Shown here piece after piece: positions 9,357-19,465 of a stretch of DNA of 64,000 bases. The stretch lies in assembly GCA_003151825.1 (NCBI GenBank), contig PLYO01000002.1, positions 39,300 to 103,299 of the forward strand, in the 5' to 3' direction. The translations under genes and the position numbers were made by a program. The notes under the pieces are model-generated. The model was not told the DNA's origin, searched no databases, and saw nothing but the letters and a program-made list of their open reading frames with translations. Each line of letters starts with the position of its first letter. Position 1 is the first letter of the stretch. The DNA comes from Ignavibacteriota bacterium. Its GTDB lineage: Bacteria > Bacteroidota > Ignavibacteria > Palsa-1295.

Positions 9357-11537
9357 ATGCTACACGTTGAGAGAGAGTTCAATTTCGGCGATGCCCGCAG
9401 GATAAGTTCCAGCGGGTATCGCCGCTTTTTATTCTTCTCCCTTCTTGCTTTGCTCTGTCATTCAGGTGCGGTGCATGGGCAGTGGCGGCGAGTACAGACA
9501 TTTGCGTCCCCATATCAAATTCCCAATGATCGATTTAATCAAGTGGCTTCTGTTCGATTTGTAAAGTTTAATCAGTGGGGTATTGGATTCGCCGGTATCT
9601 CGCCGAGTCCGCAAAATCCGGAAGGTGGAGTCTGGCGATCAACGGATAGCGGCCAATCCTGGAATGAATCACACATTAAAGTCGATAGCCAATTCCAAAA
9701 CCAAATTCACACCGATGATATTACCTTCAAGGATAGCTTAACAGGTTGGTTCTGTACAATGGCCACACTCGACCCCCCAATTGGGGGGGGCAGCGTGTTT
9801 GAGACGACAGACGGCGGCTCCAACTGGTTTAGTATATTCTCTGACGCTACATTCGAACCCCGCGCGATCTATTACTGTCCACTGAATGGTCGGTTATTTG
9901 CCAGTCTTTGGGTGGGAGGTGGCCCCATCATTTCCACCGATGAGGGGAAGACTTGGGTCTACGCAGTGCAAACACCCGGTTCGAATGGTTTTGCTGCCTG
10001 TGATTCTGTCATACTTATTACAGCGGGGACAGTGGGTACCGCAGGGCAGCAACTTCGATCGACCGATGCGGGCATCACATGGGTTCAGAGCTACTCCCGA
10101 ACTGTCTATCCCTTGGGCGTGGAAAGCTGGCAACCGTATGCCGACACGGTTAGGAAATTATTTTATCAGGAACAAGACGCTACTGACGGCGAACCTTCGG
10201 ACGGTTTTTATCAAAGCTCGGACAGTGGTTTCTCTTGGCGTGCGGTTAGTTATTTCGCTTCTTATTTTACCGCTGATGGCACATCTGAATTCGGTGGGCC
10301 CAATGGCTGTATTGCTGGGGATGCTGCGGGAAATCTCTATATTCAAAAAATCGCCGATGGCGAAGGCGTGTTTGTATCTTCTGACTCCGGTAATACTTGG
10401 ACAAGTATCTGCGGGCCGAGTAACAAATGGGATACACGTTTTTGTGTTTTTAATAATACACTTTTTGCCGGAGGGTATATCGATGATTCGGAAGGAATTT
10501 GGGCTTTGAGCCTGAACGAGCCTCGAGAAATTTTATTAGATACTGCAACTGCCATCTTGGGATCGAAATGTAACGCCGTAAACAAACCCTTTTATTTTGG
10601 TTCCACGTTCCCATGTCCGAACAGCGTCACGCTCGATAGTGTAACCGTTAACGGTTCGCCAGCCTTTACGGCCCAATCGGATTCAAACCAGCAGGTGGGG
10701 ATTAATGGTCTCGATTCTATTATGGTGCATTATCAGGCACAGACCCCATACGATACCGCAGCGCTAATTTTTCATTTCGTCGAAAACGGTATCGCGCATG
10801 ATTCTGCCGTAACTATTTATGGCGTGGCTGCGGCACCGGTAGATGTGTCGCTCTATCTTAAGCCCACAACCATCACGGCTCATGCCGGAGATACAATCGA
10901 TATTCCCATTTACATAAGCGGCAATGGAACTCTTTCGGGAATGACCTCGGCCACGATCCCACTCGTTCTGGATATGCAAACGCTCACGCCGGTTGGGTTC
11001 TTCCCATCGGCGGGATTTTTGCTCTCAGCGCCAATTTCGTATTCAAATGGCATCGAAAGCATTCAACTGCAAGGACAAAACATCACGCTTGCGGGTGAGA
11101 CGCTTGTCGGCAATCTGCAGTGTATCGTCTATCTTTCGGACACGCTCACAGCACAAGTTTCTCTTTCGCCTACGACTGTCAATTCCGACGATCCGCGTTG
11201 TCTTTCGCTTTCCACTTCTACGGACGCCGTCGATATTACGCTCACCGGCTGCGGGGATTCGACCATCCTCGCCGTTATGCACCACGAGCCGTTGTTCAGC
11301 ATCCAGAGTATCGTTCCCAATCCGGCGCAGAATGAGATTCGGGTATCGGGAACCGGGTTATCGAACGTAGCAATGGAACTCTATGATGTGCTTGGCAACC
11401 TGACCACCCCCCGCCCCCTCCTTGAAAAGGAGGGGGAGATCACGCTCGATGTCTCCCCGCTCCCACCCGGAATCTATTACCTCCGTTTTTCGTCAGAGGG
11501 GTATGTGGAAACCCGAAGCATTTCGATTCAGCGGTAA
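9357..11537 (+). CDS. secreted BNR/YCF48-like beta-propeller protein with T9SS type A sorting domain
   Basis: WRSTDSGQSW repeats; C-terminal VPNPAQNEIRV...GIYYLRFSSEGYVETRSISIQR. Confidence 0.82.
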   Translation: MLHVEREFNFGDARRISSSGYRRFLFFSLLALLCHSGAVHGQWRRVQTFASPYQIPNDRFNQVASVRFVKFNQWGIGFAGISPSPQNPEGGVWRSTDSGQSWNESHIKVDSQFQNQIHTDDITFKDSLTGWFCTMATLDPPIGGGSVFETTDGGSNWFSIFSDATFEPRAIYYCPLNGRLFASLWVGGGPIISTDEGKTWVYAVQTPGSNGFAACDSVILITAGTVGTAGQQLRSTDAGITWVQSYSRTVYPLGVESWQPYADTVRKLFYQEQDATDGEPSDGFYQSSDSGFSWRAVSYFASYFTADGTSEFGGPNGCIAGDAAGNLYIQKIADGEGVFVSSDSGNTWTSICGPSNKWDTRFCVFNNTLFAGGYIDDSEGIWALSLNEPREILLDTATAILGSKCNAVNKPFYFGSTFPCPNSVTLDSVTVNGSPAFTAQSDSNQQVGINGLDSIMVHYQAQTPYDTAALIFHFVENGIAHDSAVTIYGVAAAPVDVSLYLKPTTITAHAGDTIDIPIYISGNGTLSGMTSATIPLVLDMQTLTPVGFFPSAGFLLSAPISYSNGIESIQLQGQNITLAGETLVGNLQCIVYLSDTLTAQVSLSPTTVNSDDPRCLSLSTSTDAVDITLTGCGDSTILAVMHHEPLFSIQSIVPNPAQNEIRVSGTGLSNVAMELYDVLGNLTTPRPLLEKEGEITLDVSPLPPGIYYLRFSSEGYVETRSISIQR
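11414..11436. repeat. palindrome CCCCCTCCTTGAAAAGGAGGGGG inside CDS (translated PLLEKEGE)
   Basis: Exact match to 17352..17374. Confidence 0.92.
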
Positions 11538-11748
11538 CTACATTCCGATTAATCCCGGAGCGCACGTCCTCCGACCACGGAATTACTATGAGATGCTCTC
11601 AAACGGGACCGACCGACATTCGTACACCCAGATACGGTTTGGCGTGGCAAGGGGGACTTGGGAGCGGGACTTGCACCACGTTGGCAGACCACTCTTTCTC
11701 GTTCATTTTCACGGGAAGACTTCAGTAACTAAACGATGGGATAAAAAA

Positions 11749-13548
11749 ATGCAGAAGATTGTCTTAATTATTCAAAGTGTTGAAAGAGAGTTCACCAATC
11801 TCTGTATTTTTGCTTTCTTATTCGTCATTTTTTTAGCATTACCTGCCGCCGCTCAATGGCGGCAGGTCCTTGCTGTAAATGAAGCTGTTAATCGAACATA
11901 CTTCGTTCCCAATTCTCATCTTGCTATTGCAGCATCTGGCGTTGGACCTGATTACGATTCCAGCAGTCTGTGGCGTTCCACTGACGATGGAGAAACGTGG
12001 ACGCGAGCTATGCCAAATTATTTCAACGCGGGAAGTGTGACTGATATTGCTTTCGAGGATACCATGACAGGATGGGTATCATTCGTATATGGCGGAAGCA
12101 AAAACGTGATTAAAAAAGGATCCATCTGGGTTTCTTATCTTTGGAAAACAACTGACGGTGGAAAATCATGGTTCCCGCTGAATGGTCCGAGTAATGTCGA
12201 TGTATACGAAGGGGTTGGCCTCTTTTACAACCCATATTTCAGTCTTTTGAGTGTCAATGTTACATTCCTATCGACTGATGGCGGGATTTCTTGGCTTCCG
12301 CCGGCACAATACGCAAATGGAATGGCAAACGGACTAACAGGCTACTTTTTCCTGGATTCTACTCACGGTGCAGCGGGATGGAGTGACGACGAATTTGCGA
12401 TTACCTCAGACGGAGGGTTTACCTGGAATGAAATTGTTCCAGCCTTTTTCCCATGCCCAGTTCGGCCATCCGGATATTACAAGGATGGAAAGCGGTATTA
12501 TATTGTTGCCTCGCCGCATGGCTTCGAATTTAACACGGATTCTACTGCCAACACGATAGTCCTGACCAGCGACGATGGTGCTACATGGGACTCCATTTCT
12601 ACTATTCCATGGGGGCCTGGCCCAAATTATCTTAACTTTATCACTGGCGACATAGAAAGGGATTGCAACATATTCTATCTTAACGCCGGTGACAGCGGTT
12701 TATACCGATCTAACGACAGCGGGAAAAATTGGTTCTGCATTGGGGGGCCTTGGCCCGTGTGGGGTACTTACTCTTCTCTTTTCTCAGTAAGCGATGGGAG
12801 GATTCTCGATGGCAGCGCGAATGGCGGAATCTGGCTTTACACGCCACCAGCATACGCAATGCAATTTAGCACGGATATGCTAACAGCACAGATAGATTCG
12901 CTCGCAAGGATTCCCATAGCCATTACGAATGCGAATGGGAATCTTTCATTCGATTCCTCAAGCTTTGAATTCGATTACGATACGAACGCATTTATTTTCG
13001 AAGGAGTGAAAAGTTCCTCAGGTTACTTCGTTCGATTCCAAGATTTAAATGGTTCTCTCTTGCTGAAACTTATTAAGGACACTTCCAGCAAGGTAACGTA
13101 TGACACTGCCACGGTAACCATTCTTCTGAATCCCATTCTCTCAATTCCACGACAGGATTCATCTTTTGTAACAGTTCATTCCGCTCTGTTTAACGATCTT
13201 TCGGTTTGCGCTCCTGTCACGCAATCGGTAATAACTGCCATAGTAAATATAGAACCCGGCTGCGGGGATTCGACCATCCTCGCCGTTATGCACGGCGAGC
13301 CGTTGTTCAGCATCCAGAGTATCGTTCCCAATCCGGCGCAGAATGAGGTCCGGGTAGAGGGAACCGGATTATCGAATGTAGCAATGGAACTCTATGATGT
13401 GCTTGGCAACCTGACCACCCCCCGCCCCCTCCTTGAAAAGGAGGGGGAGATCACGCTCGATGTCTCCCCGCTCCCACCCGGAATCTATTACCTCCGTTTT
13501 TCGTCCAATGGCTATGTGCAAACACGAAGCATTTCGATTCAGCGGTAA
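11749..13548 (+). CDS. secreted BNR/YCF48-like protein with T9SS sorting domain (start corrected from 11422)
   Basis: In-frame ATG 11749 precedes signal peptide FAFLFVIFLALPAAAQW; the upstream ORF extension overlaps the previous gene. Confidence 0.82.
   Translation: MQKIVLIIQSVEREFTNLCIFAFLFVIFLALPAAAQWRQVLAVNEAVNRTYFVPNSHLAIAASGVGPDYDSSSLWRSTDDGETWTRAMPNYFNAGSVTDIAFEDTMTGWVSFVYGGSKNVIKKGSIWVSYLWKTTDGGKSWFPLNGPSNVDVYEGVGLFYNPYFSLLSVNVTFLSTDGGISWLPPAQYANGMANGLTGYFFLDSTHGAAGWSDDEFAITSDGGFTWNEIVPAFFPCPVRPSGYYKDGKRYYIVASPHGFEFNTDSTANTIVLTSDDGATWDSISTIPWGPGPNYLNFITGDIERDCNIFYLNAGDSGLYRSNDSGKNWFCIGGPWPVWGTYSSLFSVSDGRILDGSANGGIWLYTPPAYAMQFSTDMLTAQIDSLARIPIAITNANGNLSFDSSSFEFDYDTNAFIFEGVKSSSGYFVRFQDLNGSLLLKLIKDTSSKVTYDTATVTILLNPILSIPRQDSSFVTVHSALFNDLSVCAPVTQSVITAIVNIEPGCGDSTILAVMHGEPLFSIQSIVPNPAQNEVRVEGTGLSNVAMELYDVLGNLTTPRPLLEKEGEITLDVSPLPPGIYYLRFSSNGYVQTRSISIQR
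13425..13447. repeat. palindrome CCCCCTCCTTGAAAAGGAGGGGG inside CDS (translated PLLEKEGE)
   Basis: Exact match to 17352..17374. Confidence 0.92.
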
Positions 13549-13629
13549 GGCGGTTGTGTAGGTGCGGCGGCTTCAAAGTGAACAGATTCTTGTTGTTGTT
13601 ATGTTAATCGTATTCATTTTTAATACCGC

Positions 13630-14904
13630 ATGAACACCAATCGAATTTTTCTCTCCATTATTTTAATCTCTGTTGCGACGAGCGCCGCTCTTGCGCAAAC
13701 GACGCCCGGCGTGGACTCGCCCTTGCAGCAAGCTGTGCGCTGGGACGATACCGGCGCGGTCATCACCGATCTCAACACCACCCCCGCGCTGCTGAACCAG
13801 AAGAATGAGGACGGCTGGACTCCGTTAGCCACGGCAGCGTTCGGCGGGAAAAACAAGGCGGCGCGGATTCTCATCGATCGCGGCGCGACGGTGGATGTGG
13901 CCGATCAGGACGGCGAACGTCCGCTTAGTCTTGCCGCCGCCAACGGTCACGCGGCTATCGTCCAAATGCTTCTGGCGCACGGATCGAAGATAGACAAGCC
14001 GAATGACGCCGGCGAAACGCCGCTCTTCGAGGCTGCGTCCGGTGGAAAAACGGAAGTCGTGAAATTATTGCTCGATGCCCACGCCGACATCCATCATGCC
14101 CGCCGAGCCGATAATATGACCCCGCTCGACGTCGCATCGGCCTCGGGATACGACACAATCGTGCAAATACTTATCGCGCATGGCGCGGATGTCAACCGCG
14201 CCACGCATGCGCCGGGCGTGGAAAGCGATGGCTACACCCCGCTCCACTTTGCAGCCGAAAGCGGGCGCGCCGAAGTGACAAAAACTCTTCTCGCGCATTC
14301 GGCGAATGTGAATGCCCGCGCGATGAACGGCGATGAACCCGTCCATCTCGCCACCGGCTGGCACGGCACCGACTCCACCGCCGATGTGCTTGTGGCGCAC
14401 GGCGCACATGTGAACGCGCTCAATAAGTATCATCAGACCCCGCTTCACTTTGCAACGTGGGAAGCGCGGATATCCGCGGTCGTAAAACTCCTCAAAATGG
14501 GCGCCGACCCCAATATCGGCGATAGCGCAGGCGATACCCCGCTGCATCTTGCCGCTCACGCCGGACGGCCCGATCTCGTGGAAATCCTTCTTTCCGAGGG
14601 CGCAAAAACGAATGTACAGAACGCCCTGGGGCAGACTCCGCTCATGCTTGCCGTTCAGGGAAATTACGATGCGACGGTCGATTCTCTTGCCGACAATCAT
14701 GCCGATCCGAATATAAAGGATAAGCAGGGCCGCACTTCGCTGTTCTATCTCGATTCCGAAAATTTTCAGTTCGTTGCGCATGTCCTGACCGCGCATGGCG
14801 CCAAGACCACGATCAAAGATAACGACGGCTTGACGGCGCCGGAGTTTTACCGCCGCAAAGGCGAGGACGTTGTCGTACAATATCTCGCCGATCCCTATCA
14901 TTGA
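13630..14904 (+). CDS. secreted ankyrin-repeat protein
   Basis: Signal peptide; many DGxTPLHxAAxxGxxxxVxxLLxxGA repeats. Confidence 0.9.
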   Translation: MNTNRIFLSIILISVATSAALAQTTPGVDSPLQQAVRWDDTGAVITDLNTTPALLNQKNEDGWTPLATAAFGGKNKAARILIDRGATVDVADQDGERPLSLAAANGHAAIVQMLLAHGSKIDKPNDAGETPLFEAASGGKTEVVKLLLDAHADIHHARRADNMTPLDVASASGYDTIVQILIAHGADVNRATHAPGVESDGYTPLHFAAESGRAEVTKTLLAHSANVNARAMNGDEPVHLATGWHGTDSTADVLVAHGAHVNALNKYHQTPLHFATWEARISAVVKLLKMGADPNIGDSAGDTPLHLAAHAGRPDLVEILLSEGAKTNVQNALGQTPLMLAVQGNYDATVDSLADNHADPNIKDKQGRTSLFYLDSENFQFVAHVLTAHGAKTTIKDNDGLTAPEFYRRKGEDVVVQYLADPYH

Positions 14905-15033
14905 GGAGCCTATTGCTTTTTTGAGTTTCTGGCTAAAAAAGGCTGAAACTTTCGTCCTTCAGCGGTGTTATTAAAATGCAGAAGATATATCTCCTGCGTA
15001 AGAGTATAACTCAACTTCAAAAACATCACGGTC

Positions 15034-16074
15034 ATGAAAAAATTATTCTCTGGGTCTTCGGTCGGTCTTCTTCTATGCGCGGCCATTCTTTTGGTGGGAG
15101 GCTGCCGCACGGTCACGCAGGTGCAGCCTGCTCCCGTTTCCACCGGGCCGACGACGAGCTTGCCGTCGGCGGGAATTGTGGGCATTCAGCCGGGAACCGC
15201 CTCCGGCAATTCGGGCGATTTCGAGATTGATCTGTTCGTTGTCGATTCGAATGGCCATGCGCTGACGAATCTTTCGCCAAGTGCCATCAGCATGGTAACC
15301 GCAGTCGATACCACATTCTCGCAAACCAGCGTGGGCACAACAACCTCCGCAGCTTGCGGCAGTTATTCCGCAGAACTCCTGCTCGATCAGACGGGCAGCA
15401 TCCTCACGACCGATCCGCTCAATCTGCGCCTCATCGCGGCAAAGATATTTTTGGAAGCGACGAGCTTACTTCCGAACGCGGACGAAGTGCAGCTTTCAAC
15501 ATTTCAGGATAGCCTGCATCTGGGTTTCTATATGCAATCCTATGGCGCGTTCACTCATAACACGGGCGCATTTATAGATACGGTGGCTTTGCTGGCTTCG
15601 CGTGTCGCAGGCGGCACGCCGCTGTATGACGCGATGTATAACGAAGTGGATTCGCTCACGATGAATGCCCACAATGCGAACAAAGTGCTCATCGTCTTTA
15701 CCGATGGCGAAGACAACGAATCGGGCCTCTATTATCCCGGCGCGACGCTGTGGAGCACGATCCACCATGCAATTTCCGAGCATGTGAAAGTTTTTGCTAT
15801 CGCCTTGCAGACGGGCCTCGACACGGCGCTCATCAGCGCGGCCATGCAAACGGGCGGAGCCGTTATGCACACGAACGATGCGAAACAGATGGTCTCCTAT
15901 TTCGGCGCGCTGCCCAGCCTTGCTCAGGGCGGAACTGAATATTACCAGACGAAATGGCACGTCTCGCTTCCGCACGCCGCAAGCTTGAGCGGGCAGATGG
16001 TGAGCGGCAATCTCTCGATCACGCTGCCGGATAACACCACGGTGCTCGCGCCATTTGCGGTGACATTTCCGTAA
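15034..16074 (+). CDS. lipoprotein with von Willebrand factor A domain
   Basis: Lipobox LLVGGC; LLLDQTGSI MIDAS-like motif; VLIVFTDGEDNES. Confidence 0.85.
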   Translation: MKKLFSGSSVGLLLCAAILLVGGCRTVTQVQPAPVSTGPTTSLPSAGIVGIQPGTASGNSGDFEIDLFVVDSNGHALTNLSPSAISMVTAVDTTFSQTSVGTTTSAACGSYSAELLLDQTGSILTTDPLNLRLIAAKIFLEATSLLPNADEVQLSTFQDSLHLGFYMQSYGAFTHNTGAFIDTVALLASRVAGGTPLYDAMYNEVDSLTMNAHNANKVLIVFTDGEDNESGLYYPGATLWSTIHHAISEHVKVFAIALQTGLDTALISAAMQTGGAVMHTNDAKQMVSYFGALPSLAQGGTEYYQTKWHVSLPHAASLSGQMVSGNLSITLPDNTTVLAPFAVTFP

Positions 16075-16076
16075 AT

Positions 16077-16151
16077 CGTAGGTCGGTGCTTCCAGCCCGA
16101 CCCTTTGTTTTAGATAAGCAAGAAGAGTCGGGCTGGAAGCACCGACCTACG
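16077..16151. repeat. inverted repeat, 25-bp perfect arms
   Basis: CGTAGGTCGGTGCTTCCAGCCCGAC (16077..16101) and its exact reverse complement (16127..16151). Confidence 0.92.
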
Positions 16152-16268
16152 CGACTTTTCATTTTGCAGGAACCAGTGTTGCCGTCCTGCTATTTCAAAA
16201 AAGGGATTTTCAGGAACGTATTGATTCAAAACTTTGCTAAATCTTAGATAGAGATTAATTTATCTGCC

Positions 16269-17171
16269 ATGATGAATTCGAAAAAAATCGTTTTAGCGTT
16301 CTTGATGACCGTGGCACTCACACAGTGCGCGTTTGCCCAAACACGTTTGTCATACGCCAATACGACGGGAACTATTTATGATTGGCAAACCGATCTGCCA
16401 TGGGTCGGTCCAGAAATAGTTTATGGTTACGGAGAACGGTTCGATCTTTCGGTCAATCCTGGAACTATCGATTCCGTCGATTTCGTCATTGATAGCCTCG
16501 GTTCGGATTCCATTATTATAGAATTGTTGAAAGACACTATTCTTGAGTACGACACAGTGCATGAACATGTCCCTAATCTTACGAGTGACCCCATTGCTAA
16601 AATAACTGTCTATAAAGAATCAATTATTCCGGGTTCCAGAACGCATGTAAGTCTTGCAAGAACAGTCGTGCCGGATTCTTTTTTCGTTGTTCTTTTCAAC
16701 GATTCTAATGTCGTCAATGAATATAGAAGTTATCAAATTCCACCTGAAAATGTTCGCCTTTCTCATTCTGTATTTCTTGCCGTCGATACGGAATATGGTT
16801 CCGGAGACTTTACAGCTTTTCTCGATCAATCTTTTCAGTCTGGAAATACCGTCCTTTATGCCGAAATGGACATTGGCGTAACATACGAGAACGCGGATGG
16901 AGTGAAGACGCATCTTTCACCGTCACCCGTTTCAGCCACCGTTTCACCCGATCCTGCTCCGGCTGGGAACCCGGTTCGGGTGAGTGGCGCGGGTTCTTAT
17001 GTATCGGCGGAAATTGTCGATGAGGCTGGCCGCATTGTTCGCACGCTTCACACGAACGAGAATACTCCGATTACGGAGATACCCACGCAGGGTCTTTCAT
17101 CTGGAGTTTACAATGTGGTTCTTTTTAGCTCCGATGGAATCATGTCGAGCGTGAAGTTTGTGGCGGAATAG
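16269..17171 (+). CDS. secreted hypothetical protein with T9SS sorting domain
   Basis: Signal peptide FLMTVALTQCAFAQ; C-terminal VSPDPAPAGNPVRV...GLSSGVYNVVLFSSDGIMSSVKFVAE. Confidence 0.75.
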   Translation: MMNSKKIVLAFLMTVALTQCAFAQTRLSYANTTGTIYDWQTDLPWVGPEIVYGYGERFDLSVNPGTIDSVDFVIDSLGSDSIIIELLKDTILEYDTVHEHVPNLTSDPIAKITVYKESIIPGSRTHVSLARTVVPDSFFVVLFNDSNVVNEYRSYQIPPENVRLSHSVFLAVDTEYGSGDFTAFLDQSFQSGNTVLYAEMDIGVTYENADGVKTHLSPSPVSATVSPDPAPAGNPVRVSGAGSYVSAEIVDEAGRIVRTLHTNENTPITEIPTQGLSSGVYNVVLFSSDGIMSSVKFVAE

Positions 17172-17351
17172 AGATTTAATCTCCCCTCTGGAATTTTGCA
17201 GGAACCGCTTTTGCCTTCCTGCACTTTATAGGGCTTCTTGTTAGCGCGAGTGCGATTTCCGGATTAAAAAGGCTTATTCTCGCGCTGGCATGAGGATTCC
17301 TATTAAAACAATTTACGAATCACGTTTGGAGAGGGACCACCACCCCCTGCC

Positions 17352-17374
17352 CCCCCTCCTTGAAAAGGAGGGGG
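17352..17374. repeat. palindrome CCCCCTCCTTGAAAAGGAGGGGG
   Basis: 10-bp arms with GAA loop; same as 11414..11436 and 13425..13447. Confidence 0.92.
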
Positions 17375-17391
17375 AATTTCAATATTATTCC

Positions 17392-18189
17392 ATGAAGAAA
17401 AACTCGCTTTTTGTCACAATCGTCATTTTGTGCGCTCTGGTCGCGTCGTACCTCATCTATTACTTTATTCTGGGCAATCCATCGCACTTTACCGATGCCC
17501 TCAAGACCAAGCCGGTCTCCGGCGATTATCTCGGAACCGCATACGTGGGCGGCTTTATCGTCCCGTGGCTGATGACGCTTACGATCATGGTTCTGACCTT
17601 CATCCTCGAGCGATTTTTCTCGCTTGCGAAGGCCAAAGGCACTGGCGATCTCAGCAAGTTTCTTTCGGGCGTCGAAAATAGCCTGAATGAAGGCAATGTC
17701 GATGGGGCCATCGAACTTTGCGCAAAACAGCGCGGAACCGTAGCGAACATTCTTCGCGCCGGACTCGAAAGCTTCAAGAAAGTGCGTAACGAAAACCGCA
17801 TGGAATCCGAAGTGAAGCTCGAGGAAGTCAAACGCACCATCGAAGAAGCCACGAGTATCGAAACTCCGCTACTTGAGCGCAACCTGATCGGCCTTTCGAC
17901 AATCGCCTCGATTTCGACGATGGTCGGACTGCTCGGAACGGTGCTCGGTATGATACGCGCCTTTAGTGCTATGGGCGCGCAGGGCGCGGCGAGCGCGACG
18001 GAGCTTTCCATCGGAATTTCCGAAGCGCTCGTGAATACGGCGTTAGGCATTCTGAGCGCCATCATCGCGATCATCTTCTACAACTTTTTCACGAACAAGG
18101 TCGATGGTTTTGTCTATACCATTGATGAGGCGGCGCTGAACCTGGTCGAGCAGCTCGACACGCGATTCCTCGCGAAGAAGGCGGCGTAA
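17392..18189 (+). CDS. exbB: MotA/TolQ/ExbB proton channel family protein
   Basis: ISTMVGLLGTVLGMIRAF motif; start at ATG 17392 after the palindrome. Confidence 0.9.
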   Translation: MKKNSLFVTIVILCALVASYLIYYFILGNPSHFTDALKTKPVSGDYLGTAYVGGFIVPWLMTLTIMVLTFILERFFSLAKAKGTGDLSKFLSGVENSLNEGNVDGAIELCAKQRGTVANILRAGLESFKKVRNENRMESEVKLEEVKRTIEEATSIETPLLERNLIGLSTIASISTMVGLLGTVLGMIRAFSAMGAQGAASATELSIGISEALVNTALGILSAIIAIIFYNFFTNKVDGFVYTIDEAALNLVEQLDTRFLAKKAA

Positions 18190-18193
18190 AAAA

Positions 18194-18304
18194 AGTGCTA
18201 AAGTGCTGAGTGCTAAAGTGCTATGTTCAAAATCCGTTAAATAGCCTTTAGCCCAGCACCAATGCACTATTACTCAGCACTTCAGCACTCAGCACTTTAG
18301 CACT
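18194..18304. repeat. inverted repeat between exbB and exbD
   Basis: 21-bp perfect arms AGTGCTAAAGTGCTGAGTGCT (18194..18214) and reverse complement (18284..18304). Confidence 0.9.
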
Positions 18305-18312
18305 TCTCGACA

Positions 18313-18858
18313 ATGGCAAAAATCAAATTAAAACGCCACAGTTTTAGGCTCGACATGACGCCGATGGTCGATGTCGGCTTTTTGCTCGTGACCTTCTTCA
18401 TGCTCACGGCAAAATTCAAGCCGCAATCCGATGAGCCGCTGCAGATCCAGCTTCCCGTTGCCATTGCCGACACGACAAGGCTTCCGGACGCGAACATCGC
18501 AACCATCGAGGTCGGACTCAAGCCGCTCGCCGATGGGCGCGTGGACACCGTTATCGAGTTCGGATTATCGAACGAGAAGGATCGCGCGCCGGTCTATAAG
18601 CCGCTGAATCTGACGGATCCAAAGACCGGTCAGCCGCTTACCGACGCGCAACTTGCGATGAAAGCCGGTGTTGTCGTTACAAAGGCGACGCTCGAAACCG
18701 TCGTGCAGCAATCGCGCTTGCAGAATCCCGCGATGCGCTATGCAATCAACGCGGATTCCGCCATCACGTTTGGCACCATCAATGATGTGATGCATGCCTT
18801 GCAGAAATATGGCGCCACGCGCATGAATCTCGTGACCATGAATAAAGAAAAAAGGTAA
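18313..18858 (+). CDS. exbD: ExbD/TolR family biopolymer transport protein
   Basis: LDMTPMVDVGFLLVTFFMLT. Confidence 0.9.
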   Translation: MAKIKLKRHSFRLDMTPMVDVGFLLVTFFMLTAKFKPQSDEPLQIQLPVAIADTTRLPDANIATIEVGLKPLADGRVDTVIEFGLSNEKDRAPVYKPLNLTDPKTGQPLTDAQLAMKAGVVVTKATLETVVQQSRLQNPAMRYAINADSAITFGTINDVMHALQKYGATRMNLVTMNKEKR

Positions 18859-18958
18859 CATCTCACAAGCCGTAGTCGTACCCTTTGGTGAGTACGGTCA
18901 CATCGTGGGCTTCAAACCCACGGCTACGAAAGATGAATAAAGAAAAAGGATAAAAGTC

Positions 18959-19456
18959 ATGTCGGAAGTTGTTCAAAGCGGAGGTAAAAAGCAAAAGGGC
19001 AAGAAGCACCCTCGTCTGGGCGTGCGCTTAGACATGACGCCCATGGTCGATGTCGCCTTTTTGCTGCTCACCTTCTTTATGCTGACGACGACCCTGCTCA
19101 CGCCGCAGGTCATGGAGATCACCATGCCGCCGGACTCGAAAATTCCGGTCGAGATCGCTGAATCGAATTTGCTGACGCTTCGCATTCGAGCGGACAGGAC
19201 GGTCTTTTGGAATATGGGCACCGAAGCGCCGCAAAAGATCGCCATCGCGGATGTTTCGAAGATATTGAAGCAGCATCTTCAGATCAATCCGAAGCTCTCG
19301 ACGCTCATCAAAATCGACCGGCTGGCGAAATACCAGGCGCTCGTCACCATGATCGACGATTTGAACGAGACGCAAGCGCAGCTTGGCCAGACCGAAAAGC
19401 GGTTCAGCTTAGTCGCCATGGACGATACAGATCAGAAATTAGTAGCAGGATTATGA
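18959..19456 (+). CDS. exbD: ExbD/TolR family biopolymer transport protein (second copy)
   Basis: LDMTPMVDVAFLLLTFFMLTTTL. Confidence 0.9.
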   Translation: MSEVVQSGGKKQKGKKHPRLGVRLDMTPMVDVAFLLLTFFMLTTTLLTPQVMEITMPPDSKIPVEIAESNLLTLRIRADRTVFWNMGTEAPQKIAIADVSKILKQHLQINPKLSTLIKIDRLAKYQALVTMIDDLNETQAQLGQTEKRFSLVAMDDTDQKLVAGL

Positions 19457-19465
19457 TCTACATTT

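Noticed and set aside
11422-11748. N-terminal 109-aa extension of ORF 11422..13548
   Set aside because: Overlaps the previous gene out of frame and lies before a proper signal peptide at 11749
14065-14901. 278-aa minus-strand ORF opposite the ankyrin protein
   Set aside because: Antisense shadow ORF of a regular repeat protein
17290-17391. 34-aa N-terminal extension of ExbB containing PLPPLLEKEGEF
   Set aside because: Translation of an intergenic palindrome; MKKNSLFV start at 17392 fits the ExbB family
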